Below are positions 22,601 to 34,600 of a DNA stretch of 64,000 nucleotides, piece by piece. The translations under genes were made by a program, and so were the position numbers. Below the pieces are notes generated by a model. The model was not told where the DNA came from. It ran no database searches and saw only the letters and a program-made list of their open reading frames with translations. Source of the stretch: Diphasiastrum complanatum (lineage: Eukaryota > Streptophyta > Lycopodiopsida > Lycopodiales > Lycopodiaceae); contig CM055100.1 of NCBI GenBank assembly GCA_029204225.1, forward strand, positions 14,808,719-14,872,718, written 5' to 3'. Within the stretch, counting starts at the first letter, position 1. Each line of letters begins with the position of its first letter.

Positions 22601-25600
22601 TGGCAAGCACTTGAAACCTTTGTTGAACTCGGTCTCACAAAAGCTATTGGTGTAAGTAACTTCTCTGTGAAGAAGCTGGAGGATCTTCTTGAATACGCCA
22701 AGATTATCCCAGCTGTAAATCAGGTATGTCATCCTACAGTACATCTGCTGCAACTGTCACTGTGCTTGTGAATGTGCTTTTTATAGTAACTTAAAATGTG
22801 CTTGAATTTGGTGCTTGATTGTTTGTTACATGCCTTGCTATTTATAGCTTCTATTTTTGTCACACGAATGTGCATTATCCTTAAACAACTATAGGAGAAA
22901 CTTGGGCACCATATGAATTGTAGAGGGTCTCTATGCTTGTGACTTGGTTTACTTGATTCACCATTTGCATGCCAAAAACCTGAAAATATTGTGCCTAACT
23001 TTGTTGTGACATGATAATATACAACAACAAAAGGGTTGTTGTTTCTTATCTATTTAAAGACTAGTTACATATGCTGCAGTGCAATGAGAATTTGACCAGT
23101 TGTTGACACATGAAAAAGATGAAGTGCCAAATTTGGCCAAACTTGGGATCATCAATATCTTAGCTTCTAGACACCTAATTGACAAGATGTAAGTGCATGA
23201 AAAGTGTCCGCGATCGACAGAAACATACTGAAATAAAGAACTCCTCAAAAGTCCATATAGACGTACAAAAGTGACCTAAATTTTCAGATAGTAGCAAAAT
23301 TTGTTGATTAGCCTCAATCTGCTAAAGGGGCTGAGGACAAATTCTTTCATCTCTTTAGTTACTTGATAAGAGGAAGGGAATGCATCCGTTAAATCCAAAA
23401 TCCAATTCTTTGAGAGAAAACTTGAGGCAAGATAATGAAAAAAGTCAAGTGTTGTCAGACTCCAATCTGAAACTTAACTCAAAACCTAGCACATCAAGTA
23501 CACAGTGATTTGAAACTTTGATCCTTATTGATTTTCTTGCATGTACATAACATCACAAAGCATGAAACATGGTGGACTTGGCTGCCTCGTCTCTTCCCAA
23601 CCTTTCGCTACATAGATTATGATGAGGAATGCCTCTCTCTAGGCTCACTTATGCACAATCCTCAAGCACCCCTTAACCCGGACCCTTCCTAACATCAACA
23701 CATGGTCAATTTCATGCACAGTTGACACTTGCCACTTGGCAGTACCCTGACACATAGGCTAGTGAGTAGGCTGACATGTGTCGCTCATACACTGGAGCAA
23801 GTGTCCCAGTGAGCATGTGACACGTGTCATAATTGATCAGTAAAACTTGACACGTGTCACTCATTCATTGGACGAAGTGTCCCAATGAGCATATGACACG
23901 TGTCTCGTTGACTAGTCACCTCTCCTACATTTTAGGAGGTAATATAGAAGATTCAATGTAGTCATGACATTGTTGTCCAGTTTGCCTCAAGCATATGAAA
24001 ATTAGGTTATGATGATTTTGACCCACTCAGAAATCACTCTTTCAAAACTTGCAACATTGTGGGACCTTGTTCAACCAAGCCAATTGTCAGAACCACTAGC
24101 TTCTTCAACTCATCTTGAAGAAGTTCCAATTGCAGAAAGTTGTGGAGGATGGCATAAATAGAGTGAAGTCGTTTGCTAAAATATCTCAATCACTGATTGA
24201 TTGTAAGAAAGCTTGTCAATGTCTTTCCGCAAGTTGCAATGGGCCGAAAAAAATGGCATTGTTGATCCTTGACAATAGCTTCTGCTGCCTTGTTCATGTT
24301 CTTGATATTAGCACTAAATTGCAGCACATCTATTGCTCCAAAAAGATCTATGGCCTCACTCCCCATCCCTACTCCCATCTCTTTGCAACCTTCCCACCCT
24401 ACTAGTTGTGAATGGATTTCACTAAGTATGACCTACATTGTGAGTAGGCAACAATGCCGTTAATGGAATGGGGCTAAATGTCCCCCCATCCAATGTTGCA
24501 TGGATGTATATATTATTGTCCTCCAATAAACTGGTCATCAACATCTCAGAGCTACATAATGGTATCTGGCCCAAACATTAGAATGTTTCTCTAATCGTAT
24601 ACGATGGATGTCTCGACACAGGCAAGGGAATGTTGTCGTGCTAGTACATCCTAGCTAATGCTCCATCAACTGGTGACTCCCTCCCTAGATGTCATGCAAT
24701 TACAAGGCTGGCATGTTGCTTCAGGTTGGACTCTGAATGTGAATACATTGGAGGAGAAGTTTGAATTAGACCATCTGCTGAAGCATTCACAACTTTTGCC
24801 TGATACTTCTATATAGAGTTTCCCTTGACTAATAATCTAGGCTATTATGGATCCTTCTGCAATACTTTCCGGGGGTCTAAATGTGGAGATCATTGGTTTC
24901 CCACTGTGCTCTAGTGCGTTATGAGTATATATGCATTTATTCTCTCTCTGCATGTGTTCTATAATGATGTTTTGCTTATACCTCATATAATGGCTGCTTC
25001 TTGATTAAAGCAGTTCCCCTTTCGGTTGCCGATATTTCTCACTTGTGAGCATCCAATTTTAAGTAAACATATAACCCCTCCCAAGTGGCAGCAACGATTC
25101 CTCCACTAGCTTCGTGATGAAATTTGAAACTTCAGACACTTCACAGGAACTAAAATACTTGCTAGCAGATTTGAACTGTCATGATCATACAATAGGGCCT
25201 TGGTGATTGAACTTAAGATGACCAGATTTTGTTAGCATCTAGCTGAACCATAGTATTCTTTAGGTTGCCTCTATCATCCATTATTTGAAGTTTATTGCAG
25301 CCTCTTCCAAACATAAATTTTTTGGAATGGAGTTGGCTATTGTGCCAAGTTTCCTTCAAAACGTGACCTCTCAGCTTGAAACTTGGCTGTCTCGGTGATT
25401 TGTGGACTTGTAAATCACTCCTAACAGGCACAAAATTTCTCAGAGGGCAATTTCTGATAGATCTTGGCCTTATATATCGGTAAGTTGGTGGTAACTATTC
25501 CAAAAGAAGTTTTCGACTACATAATTGAATTTCATAACCCTCTTCTTTTCATAGTTGTGAGCCCTCTTGGTGTACCTAAATTTTAGCAAGTCATTGACAT

Positions 25601-28600
25601 TCATTAAATCCCAATCTCCTTCTGTACTATTTCATTGTCTTTCACAGACTCTGCATGCTTTTGAAGCTATTGTTCACCAATTTTTTGAGCCTCAGAGGCT
25701 ATGGTCTGATACATTCCTTCATGTAGCATTGCAATCTGCTTCCAGATTGAGAAATCTATCAACATCCTATTGTTGAGCACCCAATCCACCGAAATATTTA
25801 TTTTGCTCAAAAATTGGAGCTTTGCAGCCTCATTGCCTACCAAACTAGTCCATGAGTTTCTGGTTTTGGGCAGTCAGAGGCTCAGATACCAAATCTTAAT
25901 AGTTGTTTGCCCATTATTGGGTCCTATCGGTTGGGCACAGACCCTAATCCTAGTTTCGGCCCTTAGACGCTGTATATAGGACTCCACACTCTCATTCTAC
26001 CTTGCTAATTGTTTAGAGACTATTTACTAAATCAGATATTACCTTGAGATCAGTTTAGCATAGTTCTAGCTTTCTTATGGTCGTTCGCTTACTGCTCAAC
26101 ATCAGACTGATTATATTTTTGCAGCATTGTATCTATCTATTTCTTTTTATTATGATGTTTTTCTCATAACATAATAAGTTTCAACTTCAACTTGCCCATA
26201 AAACAAGAAAACTGATCTACGTTTATGAAATTAATGCAGCATTCAACATAGTTTTAGCAAGGTGCGGAATTCAAATGAACAAGAATACTCAGTTAGCCAT
26301 CGATTCTGTGTCAAATTTCAAGCACAAAAAAGATCTTTTTCTTCTTCGTTTGAGCATTTACATACCCTGCTGGCCTCTTTGAGTCTTTTTTTGTGTACCT
26401 TAAAGCTGAAGGGTCTTTAAGAGCTGCAATTTTGTTTTTGACATGAAGAAGGCTTTCAATAAACAACCAGTAGGGTTCATTTGTGAACCTGGATACAATA
26501 GCATCTGGAGAGGTAAAATGTACAGAAAAATCTGATGTGGTTGATGCAGGTTGAGGTCCATCCAATGTGGCAGCAGAAACACCTGAAGAATTACTGCACC
26601 AGTAAAGGCATTCATGTGACTGCTTATTCAACACTTGGTGCTCCTAATATATTCTATGGTGCAAATGATCTAATCCAAAATCCCCTGATCTTGGAGATCG
26701 CAGCAAAACATGAAAAATCTCCAGCACAGGTGTGTTAAGAGTTTTTTGGCACTTGTGTTCAAGCATAAGATTAGATAATCAGTTATGCATGTCATTACTC
26801 AAAAACAGTATGTCATAGGCAATATTTTAAAGAGAGTCCACCAAGCTTACATGCTTTGTCATATTAACTATATGCACGACATATCCCCTTATCAAGCTTA
26901 CATGACTCTTATGCATATAAGCATACCTTCCTAATAGATATGTTGGCTCATCAAGCTTTACTCAGATGTATGCCAAACTAAATTTAATGGTTTCTATTTT
27001 GGCACTTTTATAGCTCTTGTGGCAGGATACTCGGCTGTCCCCCAATAAGGACAGACGAGAAAAGGAAAAAAAATGTATACAAGTCACATCTTATCAACTT
27101 TATCTCTTGACTTCAACTAAGTTATAGAAAAAATAAAAAATCTTTGAAGCTGGCAGAACTAGGTTGTAGTTTGTAGGCTCTATGTTGACATTGACCTTTC
27201 ATGACTATAATGCTCTGAAACAGCCAATGTTTAATCACTGAAATAATAGGAGATCAGAAGACAACATATTGCCATCTGACTTCTAATTGCTAAAGATCAT
27301 TGATTCCATTTTATTGACCATCAAAGGTCATTTTGCTCCCACCATGGAAGTATTACCTAGTCCTAGCTCATGAGTCCTCCAGCAAATAGAAGCAGATGGA
27401 CGAATCTGTACACTTTCAAGTCTCTAAAGAGAGCTTGTAGTTGGTCTCTCAGGAAGGAGATGACTTGGCACGGAGTTAGATCAAAATAGCAAGATGAGAT
27501 ACTTATGTGGGATAATTTGAGATAGAGATGCAATGGTTTTATCAGATTGGTAAAGGCATAACAATTTTGTTATGATAGACCCACAATAAGGGGTAGGAAA
27601 GGTACCCCAAGCTGTCAAGCTGGTCAACATCATTGTTCTTGTCCCTTCTGGTATAAAAATTTGAAGCTGATTCCACTGGTTGGAGTGCCCCACGCCCTCA
27701 CCATGCCAATAAACATGTAAACTAGGATTGTCAAGTGAAAGTTATTACAAAGTAAATGTTTTGGTCAAAACGGAAAAGATTTTATTCTGTGCTTAATATT
27801 ATGTTCAAGATCTAATTCAAATTTACTATTTTCTACGTCCAATCCGCTTTACTGTTTATTAGTCGGAGTACAGCTCAAGTTACTGCAAAGTCAAGAATTT
27901 GGTCAAAGAAGGAAAGATTTTATTTTTTGTAGAAATATTTTGTTCTATATCCGAGTTAATCTTACTCGTTCCTCTACCATATGATTCCACAACACCATTT
28001 GTTTTCAATCAGTGTTGTATATCTCGAGTTAGTGTGAAGTAATGAATATGGTAAATGCTATGGAATGTTATATTGTGGATCTAAGTATATATTGCTTTTC
28101 TATATAGTAGGACAATTTTATGGCACCTTTGCGTAGCTCGAATTCTCTACCGCAAAGTTATTATAAAGTGAAATAAATGAAGATTATGCCTTTTTCTTTA
28201 GGAGATTTTTACATTTTTCTATGCAATATGAATAAAGGAAACTAAAAAGAATCTTGGAAGGCAAAGATGGGCTGAACGTTCCACATGATCTCAATTTGAA
28301 CAATTTTGAATCGAGCTTCGAATCAAGCTGCAAATGGGATTAACTTTGCAAAAATCCTTTGTTTAGTTTTCAAAGAACTTGAATTTTTGCATTTTCAATA
28401 TTCAAAATTTCCAAAAAATTAGGTTTGTGGGAAATGGTTTTTGTAGTGGATGAATTTGAACATTCACAAAATACTTGAATCAATTTGAATTGAATGAGAT
28501 CCATGGATTGAACTTAAGAGACGAATACCAGATGTAATGTAGTGGAAACTAGAGAATGCACAATGGTGCAAGTGATTGGTTAGCTTCCATGCACAACTAG

Positions 28601-31600
28601 CTAAGTCTAGGGCACATATAGATTGTTGGGATTGTTAAGTGTATGTGTGTTGCGACAGAAAGAAGCGAGCGAAGAATCCTCGGTGCATGCAACTACGTCT
28701 ATCAGATGCAGGCTGACTTCGATGGTTCGAAGGCTGCCCTACTTGATCACAGCTTCGAAGTCGTTGGATCGATATAATCGATTCCATAGCCATGCATAAA
28801 TTAGATTGATTTCAGATTTAGCTTTGCGGCATCGTATTAGGTGCAGAAATTAGAGAGTCACAATCGACTTAGACTATCAGTCACAGAAGACAATGTAATC
28901 TACAAATAAGTTTATCTTTGTTTGCAGGCAAGAATCAATCTGAACATGAATAAATTGAGCATTCAGCATGACACACACAACCTAGATTATTGGAAAATTG
29001 ATTATTCAGTCGTGAATAGATACAGTTTGAATGCAGACAGAGTCGCGTTTTTCTTGAAACAATACTCTGTGATAATAGAGAGAAAGAACAAAACAATTGT
29101 CCTTTGGATGTTTGATTGATCGACTAGATAGATTATTGAGCTAATCGAGCAACTGATAAGTTGCTGCATATATACACATGGCTAACTAATTAAAAGAACA
29201 CTTGGTCTGTACTTTATAGATAGGATTAAGGCACTACGTGCTGTTAACAGTGGCCTTCGAACAATATTTGATTCTGTTGGAGATTAATGAAGAATTTAAT
29301 AAATGTTTTGAAAAACTCAAATATGGTTGCTTTAGCTCCTGTTTTAGATTAAAAATCTTGATTTACCTTACGTTGTTAGAACTGAAGCAAGTGATTTGAT
29401 GATAGGAGCAGTTCTTTTACAAAATGATAGACCGATAGCGTTTGAGAGCAAGAAACTTACTGGGCGCTGGAGGGTTGTTACATCCCTTAGATATTTTTTA
29501 GAAACGATGAAAAAGTATATCTATGGACTTTGTAGTTGGACATCCTAAAACCCAACTACAAAATGTTTTTATTTGGATTGTAGTGGCATGCTAACTAAGT
29601 TAGCTATGTTCATACCAGTAAAATCAACTACAAAGGCTTCAGATTTAGTCCAGATTTTTTTGGAAAGATTTATGGAATGCCAAGTGATATTGTTAGTGAT
29701 AGAAATTCTATGTTTATAGGTCACTTTTGGTCAGTTGTATTCCATAAGTTGAAACCTTGCTTAGTTTTAGTTCTATTGATCATCTTGAATTATATAGATA
29801 AGCTTAGAGAACTAATCAAACTAAAGAGGATATGTTGAGAACATATGTGTCTCACAGGCAGTCTCAATGAGAGGATTACATTTCTTTTACAATAGTAGAA
29901 AACATTGTACTACAGGTTATAGTCCATTTATGCTTATGTAAGGTTTTCAACCTAAATCTCCGATGAATGTGGAGGCAAAATCTATTAAGATGCAAAAAAA
30001 AATTTTTCTTTAAAAGAAGGCCTACATATCACGGAGAAAGGCTTGATCTTTGCCTTGATGTAATTAGTTTTTGATAAGTTTCAAAATAACCTTTTTAACT
30101 TTGTATGTAAAAAAAAACTCAATCAAATCAATCTTTGTTCACATTATATTCTATGCTCTGGAATTTGATTCCACTCTGACAAGAACCTATAGTTTTGGGC
30201 ACAATCTATTGGATTTCAATCCTCTCTCTTTCTAATCCTATTAGCTAATCTAGATCCCTTTATTTGTTGTATATAGTTACTTGTACAATCGAATAGTCTG
30301 TAGGGGAGGGTTGGGTATTTGCGGAGTAGATAAGTAGTGGATGGTGAATAAGGTTGAGTGTCGAGGTGGTGAGGTGATTGTTCATGTGGTGGGGAGAGGG
30401 GTGTGTCATCGAGTGAGGGTGATGAGGCTTGATAGGTGGTGTCTGGTTGAGTGGTAGTGGGGTTAGGCTCTTCAGTTGAGATGCCTCATTTGTGGTTCGT
30501 GGTAGTACCCCCTTGTGTGCTTTGAGGTTCCACCATTTCCGAGTGATATCTTGGATTATACCGTTGTTGTCCTGTGTAGCGCGAATGTCCAGGATCATCA
30601 GTTTCTGCATCCTGTTGTCTATGGTGCTTGGCATGTGTTTCTTCATGCTTTGTGTGTAATGTTGGTAGCTACTGGCATAATGTTTTCAACTGTCCTTCTA
30701 GCTTCTCAATCCGTGTGTTGAGCATAGTTTGATTTTCTAGAGTGGCCTGCTGCAATTGTTGTGCTTGCGCCTGGTTCGCCATCAGTACCTGAGTTAATTT
30801 CTGATAGGAAGTGAGAGGTATTACGGTGCCCTTCGGGATTGGTGGTGCTTGGAACTGGTTGAAATCAATCCGTTGAATATTGCCCATCATAGCGGTCTGT
30901 AAGTTCCTGTGGCTTCGTCGTTCACCTTCTAGTTGTGTTTCCATGGTCTTGATGAGATCATCCTTACATTGTAAGCGTGCTTGAACGTCCTTGTTATTTC
31001 GGTGCAGCTCTTTGAGGTCAGCCATGAGTTTTCTTTCTTTGTTTTTTAATTGAGTGACCTCTTGTTCTAATTCCGTGGAATAAATCTGCCTTTCTTGTAC
31101 CTTGTTTGTCAACTACACGTTTTCCTCTTGCGAGAAGTTGCACCAATTCTGATACTCATTGATTGAAGAGTAGAGGTAATGCATGGCATCACTTTGAGTG
31201 TTGATGACCCGTCGCACATTTTCTTGAAGGTACTACCACTCCCCAATAGGAGGATACTGTTGAGAGGTAGGTGCGTAGGATGGTGGGAGATTTTGTTTTA
31301 CATTTTGATACAATGTGGTGTACTGTTCATGATGCACGGATTGAGCAGAGTAATTCCTATCAAAAAATTGCCTCTGTCGTGCATAGGCTCTCCTTCATTC
31401 AGGAACCCCAAGTGGCTTAGGATATGTGGTGATATAGGAATTGGATCCTCGTCGTTGCGTCTAGGGATCCTGAATGTCTGGAGCTCGTCATCAAATGTAG
31501 AATAAGCTGCACGCACCAGGCATTCATGTTGCACACTTGAGAAAGTCGTGTGTCGAAGTTTAGCCGCTCCAAGAAAGGACGAGCCACTGCTATCTTTTTG

Positions 31601-34600
31601 GAAAAATCAGTAAATGAGACCAAGTGAATTTCTGTAGTGCACCTGCTAGGTTTCATGTCTGATAAAACACTTTGCTTAGTTTTGGGACTCCACAATATGG
31701 ATAATATGCTGCATGGTAGCTTAGGCGAGTGGTCGTTTTTTTTTTTGAGAGAAGATTAATTTCTTGCAATCGATTGCAAGAATAAGTGATGCTAGCATCA
31801 AACCGTAAGATAATTACTGTTTTGGAACATGATTATCACTGGTCATGCATGCTGTTACCTGGAACCTGTACAATAGTGATAGAAGTGAGTTAGATTTGCG
31901 AGAATTCAGACCTCAACTATCCTAAGAAGTATTGATTGTTAAACATGTAAGCAATTCAACGGAAAATGGTGTGAAAAATGAATTAAAAAAAAAATGAACA
32001 TCACACATAACACATAGTCAATCAGTACATGTCTAAGGAATAGCAGGGCTCACGATATCGCCGTAATCTACTCCCTTTCACTACCGTGTCCAGAGGGATG
32101 TCTTCGAGGGTTTTAAGTTTAGCGTAGCCCGAGGCAAAGATCTGATCAATGATATAGGAAACTTGGCCAGTAAACTTAAGTTTGCCCTTATGTACTTTTG
32201 TTTGATAGAGAAGGACTCTATCTCCTTCTTTAAATTCCTTCAACTTAATATTGTGGTCATGCCAATCTTGTTGACTTCTTTTGTGCACTTGTTGTGCGTG
32301 CACACTAATGACTCTTGTTTTGCAAAGCTTATGGAGGTGGAATAGCCTATTGGCAAGGATCTGACTTTCGTCTAGTTTCAAATCGTAGGCTACCCGTAAA
32401 GGTGGGACGTAGAATTGTACAGGAATCACGGCCTCTTATCCATACGTGAGTTGGAATGGTGTCATGCCAGTGGCCTTTTTGGGTGTTGTTCGATACGCCC
32501 ATAAAGCGGCATGTAATTTGTGTTGAAATATAAACCTAGTTAAATAAATAAAACATAGCACATGGTTTTATTTGGGGGCCAAAGTTTTTAAGGGAGTACT
32601 TAGGCAAATTTGTTTAGCACCAAACTCGTGGTGGGCCTTCTTGCATGATGATGCCACATACCCACTTGAGTTTGGTAGCCCCCCATGCACATGTGCATGG
32701 GGGAGAACAACTCCTCAGTGGATAGTCAGAATTGAATGAAATCAATACACAAGATTTCTATTGCATAGGCTCTGTCGTTCCTTATGAGTAGAAGTCAATC
32801 TGAATCTGATTTTTCCAGTGCATGCTCTTGCATGTTGTTGCATGAGCTTGCATGTTGCTTAAAAGTTCTTGCATGTCAATGCATGTTGTTGCATGAGGTC
32901 TTTCAAGCCTCGAGGCAACTTGTGGGCTTATTAGATCCAAGATCCTCAAACTTCCGCTAAACTTTGGTGTCTAGAATTGTGTTTTTTCATGCTCTAGGCC
33001 ACCTTGATTTGCAGCAATTTGAACTCCCAATCCGACCGACTGGCTTCCACCATGTTCGTGAGGATTTCGCATAGAACCTTATTCGTGGACTCAGCCTGCC
33101 CGTTACATCTTGGGTAATATGGGGCTTTTTTGCGATGAACAACCAGGAAGGTCGACAACAAGTGTTCAATTACTGTGTTCAAAAAGTGTGTACCCCTGTC
33201 GCTGACGATTTCGAGTGGGCTACCATTGCAAATTGTACAATGATCTGCTCATAAAGGAACCGAACATGGATTTTGGCATCGGCATTCTTTACCGCTCGAG
33301 CCTCTGCCCACTTCGTGCAGCTGTCGCCACGATAATATATCTTGCCTGTGTGAATCGCGGGGCGAGACTGATTGGTCCTACATAATCAATACTCCATTTG
33401 AAAAATGCTTGTTCAGATAAGATGGGGGTTAAAGGCATATAATTTGAAAATTGTGGCCTTTTGGCTCTTTGGCACACATCACAAGCCTTTACAAAGTTAT
33501 TAGTGTCCTTAAATAGCGGAGGCCACCAATACCCAGCTAGTAAGATCTTCCTAGCTATGTTTTCTGAGGCAAAGTGTCCACCACCAACTCCTTTGTGTAA
33601 CAAGGATATGATGGAAATAATCTCGCCCTCAATCAAACATCGTCTAATCACAGCATCTGCACCCTTTCTATAAAGTTGCCCTGCTATAAGTGTATAGGGT
33701 GCCACCTTGTAGGTAAGTGCACGTTGGGCAGGTTTCGACAACGTCGGATCTAGCACCCCCGTCGTTAAAAACTCTGTGATGTCTTTGGGGGTACAATCAA
33801 CTTGGAAGAGTATTGCATTAGGTAGGTCATCATTGATGTCCTCCGTTGGTTTCTCATTACTCGGTATTCTGGATAGATGATCAGTGACAAAATGTTGCGA
33901 TCCCTTGTGCACAACAATACGAAATTCAAATTCTTGTAGTAATAGCAATCGTGTAATTCTACCTGTTGTGCAAGTTTTGTTCACGAGGTAAAGTAACGCT
34001 TGATGATCTGTGAAAAATACAAAGGGTTTACCTAGAAGATAATGTCAAAACTTCTGGATGGCATAAATCATCGCTAATGCTTCTCTCTCAGTTGTGGTGT
34101 AGTTCATCTTCGCAGTTGTTAATTGCCTACTAAGGAAACGAATTGGATAGTCCTTCTTGTACTCTTCGGGTTGAGTTAGCACTGCACCGATGGCAAACTT
34201 CGATGCATCAGTGTGCACGTGAAACTCCTTCGTGTTATCTGGAGCTTGCAAGATAGGAGCAATTGTCAAGGCGTGTTTGAGTTCTTGGAAGGCCTTTCTC
34301 AGTTCATTCGTCTAGTTGGGATTTATAGTCACTCTATATATCCATCGTGCTCTACTAGCAAAGTCACGAATATGGCAAAATCATGGGGAATAAACGTAAC
34401 TTTTCGGTGTTAGATTCGTCCCCATAGAATTTACAAGCATTGTTGAAATCTTGGAGAAATCGTGTTGGATCTGATTCTCCATCGTACTTCGGTGCGTCAA
34501 TCCTTGGAAGTCTTTTCTCCAACTTGGGCAGAGGATTGGATGGTCTTGCCATGCTGATTCGAATGGGTGATCACAAGCCCAGAGAAATGATAAATAGATG

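Noticed and set aside
22493-22723. Alternative acceptor at 22491-22492 for exon 3 of gene A
   Set aside because: It would shift the phase relative to exon 2. The ATGCAG site at 22477-22482 gives an in-frame join and the same exon length as gene B.
25213-25431. 72-codon - strand frame in gene A intron 3
   Set aside because: Composition is plausible for protein, but there is no motif and no supporting neighbour.
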